NCBI RefSeq assembly: GCF_000321225.1
Contig: NW_004450464.1
Span: forward strand, 2,185,110-2,249,109
From: Odobenus rosmarus divergens
Lineage: Eukaryota; Chordata; Mammalia; Carnivora; Odobenidae
Direction: 5' to 3'
Length of the DNA: 64,000 nucleotides
In this document: one piece after another, positions 23,201-34,050 of the stretch
Position numbering within the stretch: the first letter of the stretch is position 1
Layout: each line of letters opens with the position of its first letter
Made by a program: the position numbers and the translations under genes
The notes under the pieces: generated by a model
The model's input: the letters and a program-made list of their open reading frames with translations, nothing else
Databases searched by the model: none
What the model was told of the DNA's origin: nothing

Positions 23201-24790
23201 GTTATTTTCTATAATTGTAGTATTGAATCCGATTGTATAGTAATAATTTTGACAAAGTTAAATAGTACAAGTGTACTATACAAACTGCAGCATTTGAAGA
23301 CAGTCTCCCCCCAAAAAATGTAACATATTTCATTGAAAATATTGGGATTGAGTGGGGGAAACTCATTCCTCAGGATCCCAGCAGAGCAGTCAAAGAGGAT
23401 GGACCATACTGTCCCAAACTGTGTGCTATGGGGAGTCTCCTGGGTTAATAGCATGAAATTTTAAATATCTGGAGACTAGTAGGCACAGCCCAGAGCAGGA
23501 AGGACAAGAGGGAAGCCACTTGGCATGAGGGAGTTTTAAATGAGGAGGAGGAGAAAAATATGAGCTGTGGTTATGTATGATGAGACTTTGAGGAGAGAAA
23601 GAGCTATTGAAAGAGAATTGTAGGCATGTTGTGCTGTGTGCTGTGTTATGAATTGCTTCCTCAAGAGATCTTTAGTAAAGGTCAATATTCATTTTGAGTC
23701 TCTTTTTAGAACTTGATGCTTTTTTGGATGGGATGCTGACTTGCTGCTGGGTTGCACTAGCGGTGGCCCAGCTTAGATGAGTTACATATATAATTCTAAT
23801 CACATATGGAAAGAAGATGGAAATAAAATTCTCTTATAATATTTGACAAGTATTCCAACAAATAAAATATTAATGGGTGGTTGCTAGCTTAGACTTAATT
23901 TGATAACTCTTCAATATGCAATGAGATACACATACAGACACCATTCGTACACTAATTTTGCTCTATTTTATGTTTAGCCTTCCACAATATGATTAAATAA
24001 TAATCCATTATTCATTCCCCGGTTTGAAGATTTAAAGTATGGTAATTATTAAATGAAACTAATCATAATCAAGATTATTCTGAAATTCCAATTTTTAAAA
24101 CCTGTTCCTTTGAATCTCAATTAGGCCTTCATTTTCCTCCTCACAACATGACAAGGAGGGCAGGTAGAATTTATAAACTAAATATTTTCATGCTATAGAG
24201 GCAAACATGTGGCCCTTTAAGAAGAATTATCTTGTCAGATTATTTCCCTTCTAACAAATTGGTCCCAGAAAACAGGTTTCACCTTTAGCAATTTGAGGGG
24301 CAAGAAATACTTCATTTTCCCAGTGAAGATAGCACAGCATTATTTATCATTTCGGCAATAGCATAATTACTCACTCAGCATGGCAGCCATGGTTTATAGA
24401 ACCATGCTAGAGCTTAGGTTTGTTTATTGGTTGCACTTTCCACAGCTTTCCATCATCAAGTTTCATCCCTTAGCCCCTGAGCTCCTGGGGTAATCAGTGG
24501 TCAGACAAAATCCTATAAGTGCAAAGAGCCTCTTTCTTATGATTATATTAAAGGACATCAGTACTTCTAAAATATACACTGATAGATGCTGTTGTGTGCT
24601 ACAACCCTATTTATTGCAACTTATAAAATAAAATATGGTATTTCTACATGTGTTAGCAATAACACATCCATGAATAGGTTGTGATGGCACATATTTATTG
24701 GTTTTGAAATACCTAAGAGGGTCCCTTCTTGTTTTTAGTCTCAACAAATTATCTTCAGCCAAGGACCAGTTACAAAGTGGTAATTAGAAT
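20226..24790. other. Unassigned noncoding stretch
   Basis: No gene or named repeat recognised. Small structures are a T run near 20252-20263, an 8-bp inverted repeat TAATCCAC-TGTA-GTGGATTA at 21113-21132, and an alternating AT run near 22318-22328. Confidence 0.45.
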
Positions 24791-25009
24791 TCACATGAGA
24801 GGGGCGCCTGGGTGGCTCAGTCGGTTAAGCAACTGCCTTCAGCTCAGGTCATGAGCCCAGGGTCCTGAGATGGAGCCCCACATCAGGCTCCCTGCTCTGC
24901 AGGAAGCCTGCTTCTCCTTCTACCTCTGTCTGCAGCTCTGCCTACTTGTGCTCTCTCTCTATCTCTGTTAAATAAATAAATAAAAATCTTAAAAAAAAAT
25001 CACATGAGA
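24791..25009 (+). mobile_element. SINEC with 10-bp target-site duplication
   Basis: The head GGGGCGCCTGGGTGGCTCAG at 24801 continues with TCGGTTAAGC (A-box region). A GGTCCTGAGATGGAGCCCC B-box region, a CT-rich body and the tail AAATAAATAAATAAAAATCT follow. TCACATGAGA flanks it at 24791-24800 and 25000-25009. The head is close to consensus, so it is a fairly recent insertion. Confidence 0.97.
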
Positions 25010-25029
25010 TGCCATTATTTGGCTTTAAA

Positions 25030-25086
25030 ATATATATATTTTTTAAATTTTATTTTATTATGTTAGTCAGCATACAATACATCACC
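25030..25086 (-). mobile_element. L1 3' terminal scrap, antisense
   Basis: TTTTATTTTATTATGTTAGT followed by CAGCATACAATACATCA is the complement of the last few tens of bases of a carnivoran L1 3'UTR; compare 61173-61203 in the same window. It is severely 5'-truncated and runs straight into the hairpin at 25087. Confidence 0.7.
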
Positions 25087-25226
25087 AGTTTGTGCGATTT
25101 CAGGAATCCTGCACACTTTGGACAGGCTGCGTGATTTTCCTTTAGTATATATTCTCCCTCATGCAGCCTGTCCAAAGTGTCCAGGATTACTGAATTTGCA
25201 CCAGGATTCCTGAATTTGCACAAATG
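25087..25226. repeat. Long imperfect inverted repeat with duplicated arm segment
   Basis: The left arm, 25087-25130, pairs with a right arm beginning at 25163. The innermost 26 bases (left arm ending CACTTTGGACAGGCTGC, right arm starting GCAGCCTGTCCAAAGTG) match except for one position. A loop of about 32 bases separates them. The right arm contains a 20-base tandem duplication (25181-25200 and 25201-25220, differing at one position). If one copy is looped out, the pairing extends to roughly 39 of 44 bases. I do not recognise it as a named repeat. It could be a decayed palindromic DNA element or a replication template-switch product. Confidence 0.8.
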
Positions 25227-27245
25227 AATCCCAATCAGTGGTATATTCCCCTCCGGGACAATATATCGTTCTTCACTGACATTCTCTAATACAACATTGG
25301 TGAGCTAGACTGAAGTACATGGACTAGAGTTGTTGAATACCTCCTACACTTGAGTCTATCTTAAGCCTTAAGCATGTCCTCTCAGCCCCAGCCTGAACTT
25401 CTTCTTACTCACTCAACACTAAAAGAGAAAGTGAGAAGGGCCACAGCTGCAGTTCCTTCATCACCTAAAAATCACATAGAAACTACTTCGTAGGTCTTAT
25501 TTTCTGTTCTTAAGAAGCAACCCTATTTTTCTTTACAATTTCACTATTCAAGATTCATACTTCTCTTCCCCCAGGCTAGAGCTATGACCTAGGCTTCATT
25601 GGAGAACCGCAGGTTTGGGGGTTCTGGCTCTGAGACTTTCTTTCTTCCAGCCCCATCCCTAGCCCTCAGGTATCCAGGACTAGAAAGAGAGACAGGAAAG
25701 CCAGCAGAATCTTAATGTGAAGGACTGCTTCTTCTGGTGGCAATGTGTCCCCAGCATCATGGTGACTCAAACTGGTTTTCTCTGAAGTGATGGAGATGGT
25801 TTTGGCCCCCTTCATCACTGAAGATACCTGTGAAAGAACATTGGACCTTCCATCTACCTTGTCCACATTTGCAAACCTCCAGCTACTTCTCTAAGTTGAG
25901 ACTCTTATTGTCCTGGCAGACACTGGTCTATCCCACAGCTCCTGTCATTTCTTCTAACTTCCATACTCTTTTCATGGAATTAAGAGAACTTCTTGAGATG
26001 CCTCCTTTTCCCCAGAGGACTTTAAAGAATTAGGAAGTGGTGGCAATAGTTCTCCATCTTCTTTGTAGTCATGCTACACCAAATTTCCTTTGATCTTTGT
26101 TACACACCATTCCTGGGAACCTCGGGCTGTGTCCTCATTCACACACAAAATTTCTAATTTTGGTTAACTCTGGAAAGACTTCTGCTTCAACAGAGACACC
26201 AGAATAGGTCTGCTGACATTCAGCACAATGAGGAGAAAAAAAAATGATATGGCAGGATTCTCCTCTGTAGGCACCCAGAATTTTTATCAAATTTCTCTTG
26301 GAGCTTCCCTGACCTAGATTGAGAAGTTGCTCACATCCATTTATATTAAACCAAAACAACCTATGGTAGAATGGATGCTTATTCCCATTAAGCCAGCCCA
26401 GTCTTATTCTTAAATTGACTGGAGGAAAAGAAAGATATGTGCATTGGTTTAGAGCATAGGGCAATTTGGCCTCCTCTTAGTAAGACTTAAGTAGGAGGTT
26501 CCAGGTCCCACTGGTGGTAAGCAGTGTCACCTCGGTATATAATGTTGGGAGACTTTTTCAGCTGTACTTAGCTCACGCTGGCCCCTTAATTTGTGTGTCT
26601 AACTTCTACCTGCTACATATAAAAAATAGTGATTTCATTTATAATGTGACAAATAAACTTAGGAAGCAAAAAAGTCTCCTACAATAACAGATAAGGAGTA
26701 TACAGAAACATTTTTGAATACATAATCATGAGGATCACAAAGATAATACAAACAATAAAGTGTAGAGTATCTTAAAATAATAAAGCATGGAAGCATCAGC
26801 AATGATTCCATTCTTTCCCAACATCAAGCTATTTCTGAGCTGTTAGACAAATACCACCTGTGATAGATGTTTGGGGAAATATAGCATTAGAAAATACACA
26901 AGTCGTGAATACAAAAAAAATCAATAGGATTGCATTCATGGCAAATATTGACAATATAATGCAGGGATTAGTGATTTTCCTATAATTGAATTGATTCCGA
27001 TTATCCTCAAATACTTGAAGACAGGTCCTAAAGCAAGGAAAAAAACAACCAAAATGTGCAGTATGGAAGCAGTAGGAGCAAGAGATGTGAATATTCTAGT
27101 GGTGCACCTTGAGAAAACATTTTTTATTTGACATTTGAAGAAAGGGAGACTAGACAGGGCAGGAATTTACAAGAAAACAGAATTCGTAAGACTACTACAG
27201 AATAGGAAAGAGTGATTGGAAAAGTAAAAAATAGTATTACTAGCA
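25227..27245. other. Unassigned noncoding stretch
   Basis: No gene or confidently named repeat. Several short ORFs (66, 67 and 109 codons at 25666-26464) have no recognisable domains. Confidence 0.45.
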
Positions 27246-27249
27246 CAGC

Positions 27250-27390
27250 CAATATTAAATGAGCAATTATTATGTGCAATGCACTATTTTAAGTCAACTT
27301 GAAAATATTAATGTATTCATTATGAAAGCACTTTAAAATAGCAGATGTGGTAATACCAAGGCAGAAATTGAACAGAAATAATTGGCAATA
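27250..27390 (-). mobile_element. MIR, antisense
   Basis: AAATGAGCAATTATTATGTG, CAATGCACTATTTTAAGTCA, TATTAATGTATTCATTATG, then GGTAATACCAAGGCAGAAAT follows the complement of MIR (TGAGCACTTACTATGTGCCA ... CACTGTTCTAAGC ... TGTATTAACTCATT ... GAGGCAGAG). Confidence 0.65.
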
Positions 27391-27856
27391 TAATAAAAAC
27401 AGTTAAAGAATATGTACTAGCAAGTATTTTTCCATACTATCTTCAAAGTGATCATCTAAGCCTCCACTAGAAAAACAAAATATTCATGTAAGAATTTTTA
27501 TTGGTGTATTATCATATTTTACTCCTCAGTTTAATCAGGATGGATTTTTTAGCAAAACCTTGTATTCATTAGTCAAATATGTTAATACCATTTTAAAATT
27601 AAGGAAATACTTTCTGGTTATAATAAATAAAAACAAGACATGATGAAATTTCTTATAATCAAAGGAGAGCTATTAAAATATCACAGAAACCTGATTCTTC
27701 TTCTGGGAACAATTTGAACAGTTCAGCTGTGACCCCTAAGGTTGGCCTCTGGGGTCTCAATTTGTCCTTGCCAAACTGCTACAGAACAATATTTATCATA
27801 TGTCGATATACCTACCCTCTGATGTGGAAAGACAGGCCTTGTCTATTTTCTTTTAG

Positions 27857-27896
27857 TCCCCTAATTTCTTATTATGACAAAAGTCCAGTTGGCAAG
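27857..27896 (+). other. Candidate cassette exon (strong splice-site pair), unproven
   Basis: The segment is preceded by a pyrimidine-rich acceptor, GTCTATTTTCTTTTAG, ending at 27856. It is followed by a consensus donor, AAG|GTAAGT, at 27894-27902. The 40-bp interval is not a multiple of three. It lies inside a 64-codon open frame (27714-27908) with no recognisable domain. A longer exon starting near 27721 is also possible but would use a poorer acceptor. Good splice sites occur by chance in tens of kilobases, so this is a candidate only; an intronic or lncRNA context would be needed. Confidence 0.15.
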
Positions 27897-27989
27897 GTAA
27901 GTATGTGATGATGCTCCTTTATTCATCTGGAATATGCTGCCTAAGGTTATCATTCCATATTGCTGATCGAGCATCATTTTTTAATGTGA

Positions 27990-28165
27990 AAACCACTGGA
28001 TTTGGAACATAAAACATAAACTATCTCATGTGCTGTCTATGAGAGTTTCATAAATTCATTTGATCTTTCATATTTTTCTCTTTATGTATAAAATAATACT
28101 TCACATTAAAAGATTGTTGTATGAAATGAGAATATGCTTGCTAACTATTATTAAAAAATAAGGGT
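27990..28165 (+). mobile_element. MIR (probable)
   Basis: In order: CACTGGATTTGGAACATAAA, CAAATTCATTTGATC-like core text, TCTCTTTATGTATAAAATAA, TACTTCACATTAAAAGATTG, TTGTATGAAATGAGAATATG. This parallels the MIR core and 3' half (CCTCAGTTTCCTCATCTG, TAAAATGGGGATAATAAT, GGGTTGTTGTGAGGATTAAA). Confidence 0.6.
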
Positions 28166-28169
28166 ATAT

Positions 28170-29525
28170 TGTTTACCAAAGAAAGAAATTGCCATTTTTG
28201 CTTATTCTGTTATTCTAAGTAATAACAGTAAAAGTCTATTTTTAAAATTAAATTTTTTACGTGTTTCTGCAACTAATGCAATGTAGTGATATTGTTTCAG
28301 ATGTACTTTTTGCAACTCCAGACAGCCCAGGTTTATTTTTCTTTCCCAACTCACTCCAAACTTAGATGAAATATAATTTAAAAGGTGACATAATAGCCAG
28401 GAGAACATCCTAGGGATGTAATAACTGTAAAAGCCACACATGCATTTGCTTTGACAGCAAAGGATCATGAGGTTCCCAAGTATTTGGGGCACATGGAAGA
28501 TGATACCACAAATACAAAACATCCTTCTCTGTTTATCTGCAATAACATTCGAAGCTGTTGGTTGACACATTTGAATGTCAAAGAAGAGAGAATAGAAACC
28601 TTGCAAAGGAAAAGTATGGTTTGGTTTCCTTAAGATTCTGATACCTGATTGAGTCAAGTACAGCAATCTTCCCTCCAGATAAACTAAGCCGGCATAACAC
28701 AGAGGAGTTATGATCTGTTGCTGAGCTTGAGAAAGAGCAAATATTTACCTGTAAAAATGAGGGCATAAGAAGATTATAAAAACTTTCTTATTGTAATGAA
28801 ACAATATCATGCCCTCCTTCTCACCTGTGTAGCCCATTAGCAAATTTGTAGGCTGAGTACAAAGCGCCAGTGGGTGAATTCTAATTCTACAATTGATAAC
28901 TAAGCTCAGATAGATCTGAAGAGGTAAATTCCAGAAGCAGCATTTAGGTATTTAATTTTTTTTTAATAACCAAAGCATCTTCAAAATATTTTAATTATTT
29001 ATTCTATATGTACTTCCCCAGGATTGTTTTTCTTTTTTAATCTAGCGCATGACCCAGAAGTGCAAATCAATTGGTGACATTACCAGTAACGTTACTCTCC
29101 TTTGGAGAAGAAAATACAAATTCATATATCATATATATATATATATTAGATCTACTCCAACTCTGCTTTGTTGGTCTATAAATATATGCATTAAGAGAAA
29201 TGTTTTAGTTACTAAGACTTTATAAATTGTTTTAATATCAGGTAAAGCAGGTAAATAAATCATATGAGTTTTATTGTTCAGATATATCCTTTCTCTTCAT
29301 AAGAGGCTAAGAATCATATTTTCTGAGTCAAAGAAACAAAAATATAAACTGTCATATTTGTATAGACCATGATAAATGTATAAATTCAGGAAACATTGAC
29401 TTTTTTATAATTTGTTTTTATATTTATAAAAAGATATGCTTTTTATACTTAGTCTGGTATTAAAAGTGTTAAATGTTAAATTTTCTACTTGGTTAGTTAT
29501 TTGTGTGTTTTTAAATTTATATATT
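28170..29525. other. Unassigned noncoding stretch with (AT)n
   Basis: No gene recognised. A 154-codon minus ORF at 28202-28666 is the longest in this part but shows no domain, signal or repeat relationship that I can name. A pure (AT)8 run lies at 29131-29146. Confidence 0.45.
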
Positions 29526-29529
29526 TTTC

Positions 29530-29705
29530 AAAAATTGTGTTGTGGTAAGAACATGTAACATGAGATCTCGCCACTTAAATTTTAAAAGTGCACGATACAG
29601 TATTGTTAACTGTAGGCACAATGTTGTAATGCAGATTGCTACAACTTAATCGTCTTATATACCTGGGATTTTACTCATCCATCAAGGGACATGTAGGTAT
29701 ATTTA
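29530..29705 (-). mobile_element. L1M 3'UTR fragment, antisense
   Basis: GTTGTGGTAAGAACATGTAA, CATGAGATCTCGCCACTTAA, ACGATACAGTATTGTTAACT, GTAGGCACAATGTTGTAATG, ACTTAATCGTCTTATATACC tracks the complement of an old L1 3'UTR (GTGAGAACA ... AGATCTACTCTCTTAGC ... ACAGTATTATTAACTATAGT ... CTTATTCATCTTATAACTG). Confidence 0.75.
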
Positions 29706-29859
29706 TATCTTCTTGAATATAAGAAGTAATATGTTTCCCAACATATTACTAAATATTTTTATTATAATAGTTTTCAATTGATTTTTACCTTTGTAAGTTT
29801 TCATGTTATTTAAAAGAAATTTATCAATTGATGATTTTCCTTTCTTAAAGAGTTTACCT

Positions 29860-30955
29860 ACTATTTTTTTTGTTTTGTTTTATTAACCAGTACTTCGGAG
29901 GACTGTTAATGACTGTAATAGTAGACAGTTCAACTTGTTTCCTTGTTAATGGGAATGCATCAAGTTTTTCTCCATTAAGGAGAATGTGTGTCTGCATATA
30001 TTCTCATGTGTTATATCTGTTTGTGTTTGTTTTTGTGTGTACATGGGTTCTCTGTGTGTGTATAGTTATCATGTTAAGAAATACCACTATCCGTACTTTA
30101 TTAACTTATTTTAAGTTCAAGAATAAATGTTAATATTTTCAATGCATTTTGGCATCTTCGGAGATAATGCTATGATTTTTCATTTATTAATGGTGTGAAA
30201 TATATGAACAATCCTAGTATTGATCCATCTCACATTGTTATTATGAATTTCACTTGGTCATTGTATATTATTTTTTACTGTTTTGCTCAATCCAGTTTGC
30301 TAAGATCTTATTGAGTGTTTTCAGCATTAGTGTCAGCTTTCTTCCTCAGGTTTTACCAGCAGGGTTAGGCTTTACTTCATAGACAGAATCCCAATGTTGC
30401 CTTTCTCTTCATATGTGTTCTGAAACATTTTAATTATCAAGGGAATTATCTTTCTTCAAAGTTTGGGTAGATTTAACACAAAATACCAGTGAGTCCTCAT
30501 GCCTTTTTGTGGAGTAGAGGAAGTGATGAGGGTAAGGAGGTGATGCCTTTGAACTCTAGATATTATTCTCTATTTACTTTGCCTGTATTCAATGGTCACC
30601 TTTGATCTATAGACTCTGGTATTTCTTTACATCAAAAGTATGTTTTATATTGATATTAGGTTCTCCCTCGGTAATTTTTTTCTGAAAAATTTATGTACCT
30701 AGTATGTGTATTTTCATTCCCTCAATTATATCACTTTATAATCACTGTAATCTCTTTGCCCACTTTCTTTGGAACCTGAGTTAAAATTCTCAAGTTTGCA
30801 TTTGCTATAATTGAGTATTCTATAGTTTTAATTCTTCTCTTTATTGCTTCTAATGCAGGTTTAATCTCTTTTGTACTTCAAGTTTCCTTACAATGTTTAA
30901 TATTAAAATTTAAATATTTAATATTTAAATAAGGCAATATCTACACATTCTCCAG
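29860..30955 (-). mobile_element. Old L1 ORF2 fragment, antisense
   Basis: Diverged complement of L1 ORF2. Recognisable text is TCAAGTTTTTCTCCATTAAG near 29960, CAATCCTAGTATTGATCCAT near 30208, ATTTCACTTGGTCATTGTAT near 30246, CAATCCAGTTTGCTAAGATC near 30289, and a TTTCTCTTCATATGTGTTCT segment near 30403. These correspond in order to reverse transcriptase text seen at 63300-63800 in the younger L1. No frame survives. It may be the same insertion as 29530-29705 with an internal loss. Confidence 0.6.
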
Positions 30956-32100
30956 ATTGCCCATAAACAGTGCTTGTAAATTTCTCTTGGTTCCTCCTCT
31001 AGTTATCTGATTATTGATAGAATTCTCAACAGATCTCCCATTGCAGACTCTAAAAGACCCAACCCTTAATCAATTTTATATATTTAGAAGTGATGCACAC
31101 TTTTATCAAGCTTAGCTCTTTTCTTCTGCCAGGTTTACTTTCCTAGTAAAACCTCTCTTCATTTACTTGTACTTTCCACCTGTGTTGAACTTCCTGGAAT
31201 ACTAGAACTAGAATAGATAGAGGGGAAAAAAAGGAACTAATGGTAAATTTGGAAAGAATAAAGTGACCATGGCCACTTTTGAAGCCAGGTATTGCCCATT
31301 GGTTATGGTTACTAATGGCCAAGAGATATGGAGATGGATTATAAAACACAATGGTTTAATGAAAAATGTCATCTACTCTTTTTTTTTTTTCCAAAAGGCT
31401 CTACTGTCCTACTTGAGCATCTAATTTGACATTTTATTAATTAGTCTTTATACAGGAGTCTGGACAATATTAACCAGTGTTCCTAATTTATAATATTGTA
31501 GAAAAATATCTCGATGTTTTAATGAGACCACTAACATTTGTAAGAAGTCATGTAATACAAATCTATTAGATGTTTATTTTGCATCAGACAGAAGTTGCAG
31601 AAGATAAATTAGCATAATAAATATTCTTCTTGATTAAAACATACAACTGTAAACAATCATCACAATAAACAATCATTACTGCAATACAGAGGTAAACACA
31701 GAGCTACTGATATGTAGATTCCTGGGCTTAGATGTGCTCTCCCTATTTTGTTTTCCTGCTTTTCTTGACAAGCTGTCGGTGATCACTTCACACTACTGAA
31801 AATATAACCGCCTTTAGCAGTTCCCTCCCTGCTTCTAATCTCCTACTTTGAAGCAGAAGCAGAAAATTAGTTTGGCTGAGAGTCAGAGCTAGCCTGGATG
31901 TTGTATTACACAGGGGTCAAAAGTCTCTGAAAATGGACTGGGGGCTTTATTTATGGAAGAAAGAATATAAACCTTTATTTCATTGATCTTCTCTTCCTAA
32001 CTTTCGCACTTGCAACTGTTGTTTCGAATTTTCGAATTTTCGGGTTTGGTGGTCAGGTAAATAAGACATTATTATAGAACAAACTTATATATGTGCCCCA
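30956..32100. other. Unassigned noncoding stretch
   Basis: No gene or named repeat recognised. There is a T run near 31379-31391 and a short TTTTCGAA-type duplication at 32023-32042 that carries CpGs. Confidence 0.45.
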
Positions 32101-32104
32101 GATC

Positions 32105-32215
32105 TCTTGTGTTCTACACCAGTGAAAACTACAGCATCTTATTCTGCCTTCTCTTTCCAGTTCCTAACAAATTTCCTAGCATATGGTAGGTATTCAGTGA
32201 ATGTTGAATTGAACC
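32105..32215 (+). mobile_element. L2 3' end
   Basis: TCCTAGCATATGGTAGGTAT followed by TCAGTGAATGTTGAATTGAA is the standard L2 terminus (GCCTGGCACATAGTAGGC, TCAATAAATGTTTGTTGAAT). Confidence 0.75.
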
Positions 32216-32384
32216 AAACTGAAATACTGATTGTATATTCCTCCAGTATGCCACATGAATCAGGAAACTTAGTATGTGGAAAACTAAACTCATCATCCTT
32301 GTCCCCTACTTGTTTGGTCTTTCCCCTTCTGCATTTTCTATTTTGATGAGGAGCCCAACCCTTATCCACTCACATAGGCTAGGA

Positions 32385-32565
32385 GCCTAGCAGCCAACTT
32401 ACGTGTCTCTTTGCCCCTCCATACCCCAGTTAATTGATAACCAAGTCTTCTCTATTTTCCCTTCTAAATGTATCTTAAATCCATGACCTCCTCTATCCTC
32501 ACCGTCCTGCCTTGGCTAAGACCCTCAGTTTTTCCTTCATTGTCTCCTCATATGTTTTATATCTA
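32385..32565 (+). mobile_element. L2 body fragment
   Basis: CCAGTTAATTGATAACCAAG, TCTTCTCTATTTTCCCTTCT, AAATGTATCTTAAATCCATG, ACCTCCTCTATCCTCACCGT, CTGCCTTGGCTAAGACCCTC follows the L2 series CCAATCAATCAGCAAGTC, TCTACCTCCAAAATCTATCC, CCATCTCCACCACC, AGTCCAAGCCACC. It is a separate copy from the L2 terminus just upstream. Confidence 0.7.
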
Positions 32566-33674
32566 CCTATGAATTACTGTTCCCCTGGGGGTTAAAACTT
32601 CCATAACACAGAAGCCAATACTACCTGTAAGCTCTTTTGTTTCTTGGTGACCACGATCACCCACTCTGGTCTGTGTCTAGAGCAGAGCACATGGTGATGA
32701 CTGCTTGTTATCTTAATTGGAAGAGGAAGCAATTAGGAAAATATTCACGGAAAAAGTCTGTATCTCAGTCATTTCTAGACTTGAGAAATTCTGACTTTCT
32801 AGTTTGACGTAGTTCTCTCTTAGTCTTTTATTAAATACTAATAAGGATTTTTAGAAAATAATTTTGTAATAATTATAGTAGGTGGCCATCTGTTTTTACT
32901 ACATCAGTTCTGAGTTTGAATAGATGGACAAGTGGTCAAAAAATTAGGCTACATGTTCCATAACATCTTCTGCCATAGTCTACTGTTTGTTTATTGTTGT
33001 TGTTTTTATAACATGCTTTGATATGTGCAGTAAAACATTTTAGGTTAAGGGCACAGAAATTATTACAGAGTAACTCCAGTCACAGAATAAAGAAATGTAT
33101 CTAGCATTATCTCCAAAATATATTAAAAATAATCTTGTTATAACTTACCAGCCACTAAATTCAGTGAAGCATATTAAATAGTTTTATATTCCAGCATAAT
33201 CTTATTTCTTTCATAATGCTATTCATTAAAGAATAGTCTCTATTATAAAGTATCAAAAAAGGTATCAAATCTTCCTTTGTCTTGTTTAAGCTAAGCCATG
33301 TTTCCCACTTTTTTCTGTATTTGCTAAAAATAAAATGAAAAATCAAATAACTATCTAAAGTGGTTTTTAAAAGGGCTATATCACAGTTCCTGTAAAATCC
33401 TGCCTGATTTAAGTCCTGTGAGTACCTGACTCCCTTGAGATGGCAATGCATTGCTCACAGAACAGAACGCTATTCAAGCTTGTCCATGGAGTCTCATTTA
33501 TCACAATGATCTGTGGGCATGATAACGTAATCTATATACAGTTTAGTTTTCTCTGGGGTGGTTGGGAATTTTTAAGCCAGTTACTCAAAGATTATCCCTT
33601 CAGTCCTCCCTTATATTTTTTTAAAATTCTATTTAAACTAGAAAAAAAAAAGAAAGAAAAAAGAAAATCACCCA
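32566..33674. other. Unassigned noncoding stretch
   Basis: No gene or named repeat recognised. An A-rich run lies at about 33641-33666. Confidence 0.45.
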
Positions 33675-33736
33675 TTTTTTTTTCCACACCAAACCCCTTA
33701 CCTATGACAACCACCCTTGTCTTCTCTGTATCTATG

Positions 33737-33975
33737 AGCTTAGGTTTTTCTTTTTTTAAGATTTTATTTATTTATTTTAGAAAGAGACACAGAGAGAGAG
33801 CGCATGTGCACATGTGTGCGCGGAGGGCAAGGGTACAGGGAGAGAGCCTCAAGCAGACTCCATGCTGAGCACAGAGCCCAGGCAGGACTCAGTCTCACAA
33901 CCCTGAGATCAGGACCTGAACTGAAATCAAGGGTCAGACACTTAACCAACTGAGCCACCTCAGCACCCAGCTTAG
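33737..33975 (-). mobile_element. SINEC, antisense, nested in L1
   Basis: T-rich tail, AAGATTTTATTTATTTATTT, GAGA-rich body, TCCATGCTGAGCACAGAGCC, and the head complement ACTTAACCAACTGAGCCACC. A short AGCTTAG occurs on both sides (33737-33743 and 33969-33975) as a possible target-site duplication. It interrupts an L1 3'UTR and therefore post-dates that L1. CpG loss and divergence suggest an older subfamily than the copy at 14.9 kb. Confidence 0.94.
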
Positions 33976-33992
33976 TTGTAGTTTTGTTTTAT

Positions 33993-34050
33993 TTATATAT
34001 ATACATATATATTTAAGTATATATATATAAATATATATAAAAATATATAT
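33993..34050. repeat. AT-rich low-complexity run
   Basis: Imperfect (TA)n with TTTAAG and TAAA interruptions, lying between the nested SINE and the rest of the L1. It probably expanded within the L1 3'UTR. Confidence 0.85.

Noticed and set aside
24801..24875. tRNA-like segment with A and B boxes
   Set aside because: It is the tRNA-Lys-derived head of a SINE, not a tRNA gene. It is embedded in a full SINE with tail and target duplication, and the same applies to the other SINE heads.
28202..28666. 154-codon minus-strand ORF, one of the two longest in the window
   Set aside because: No recognisable domain, no good codon-bias signal by eye, no splice context, and overlapping ORFs on the other strand. 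Probably chance.
33440..33868. 142-codon plus-strand ORF
   Set aside because: It runs through an A-rich run and an antisense L1/SINE junction. The C-terminal Arg-rich part is translated SINE.
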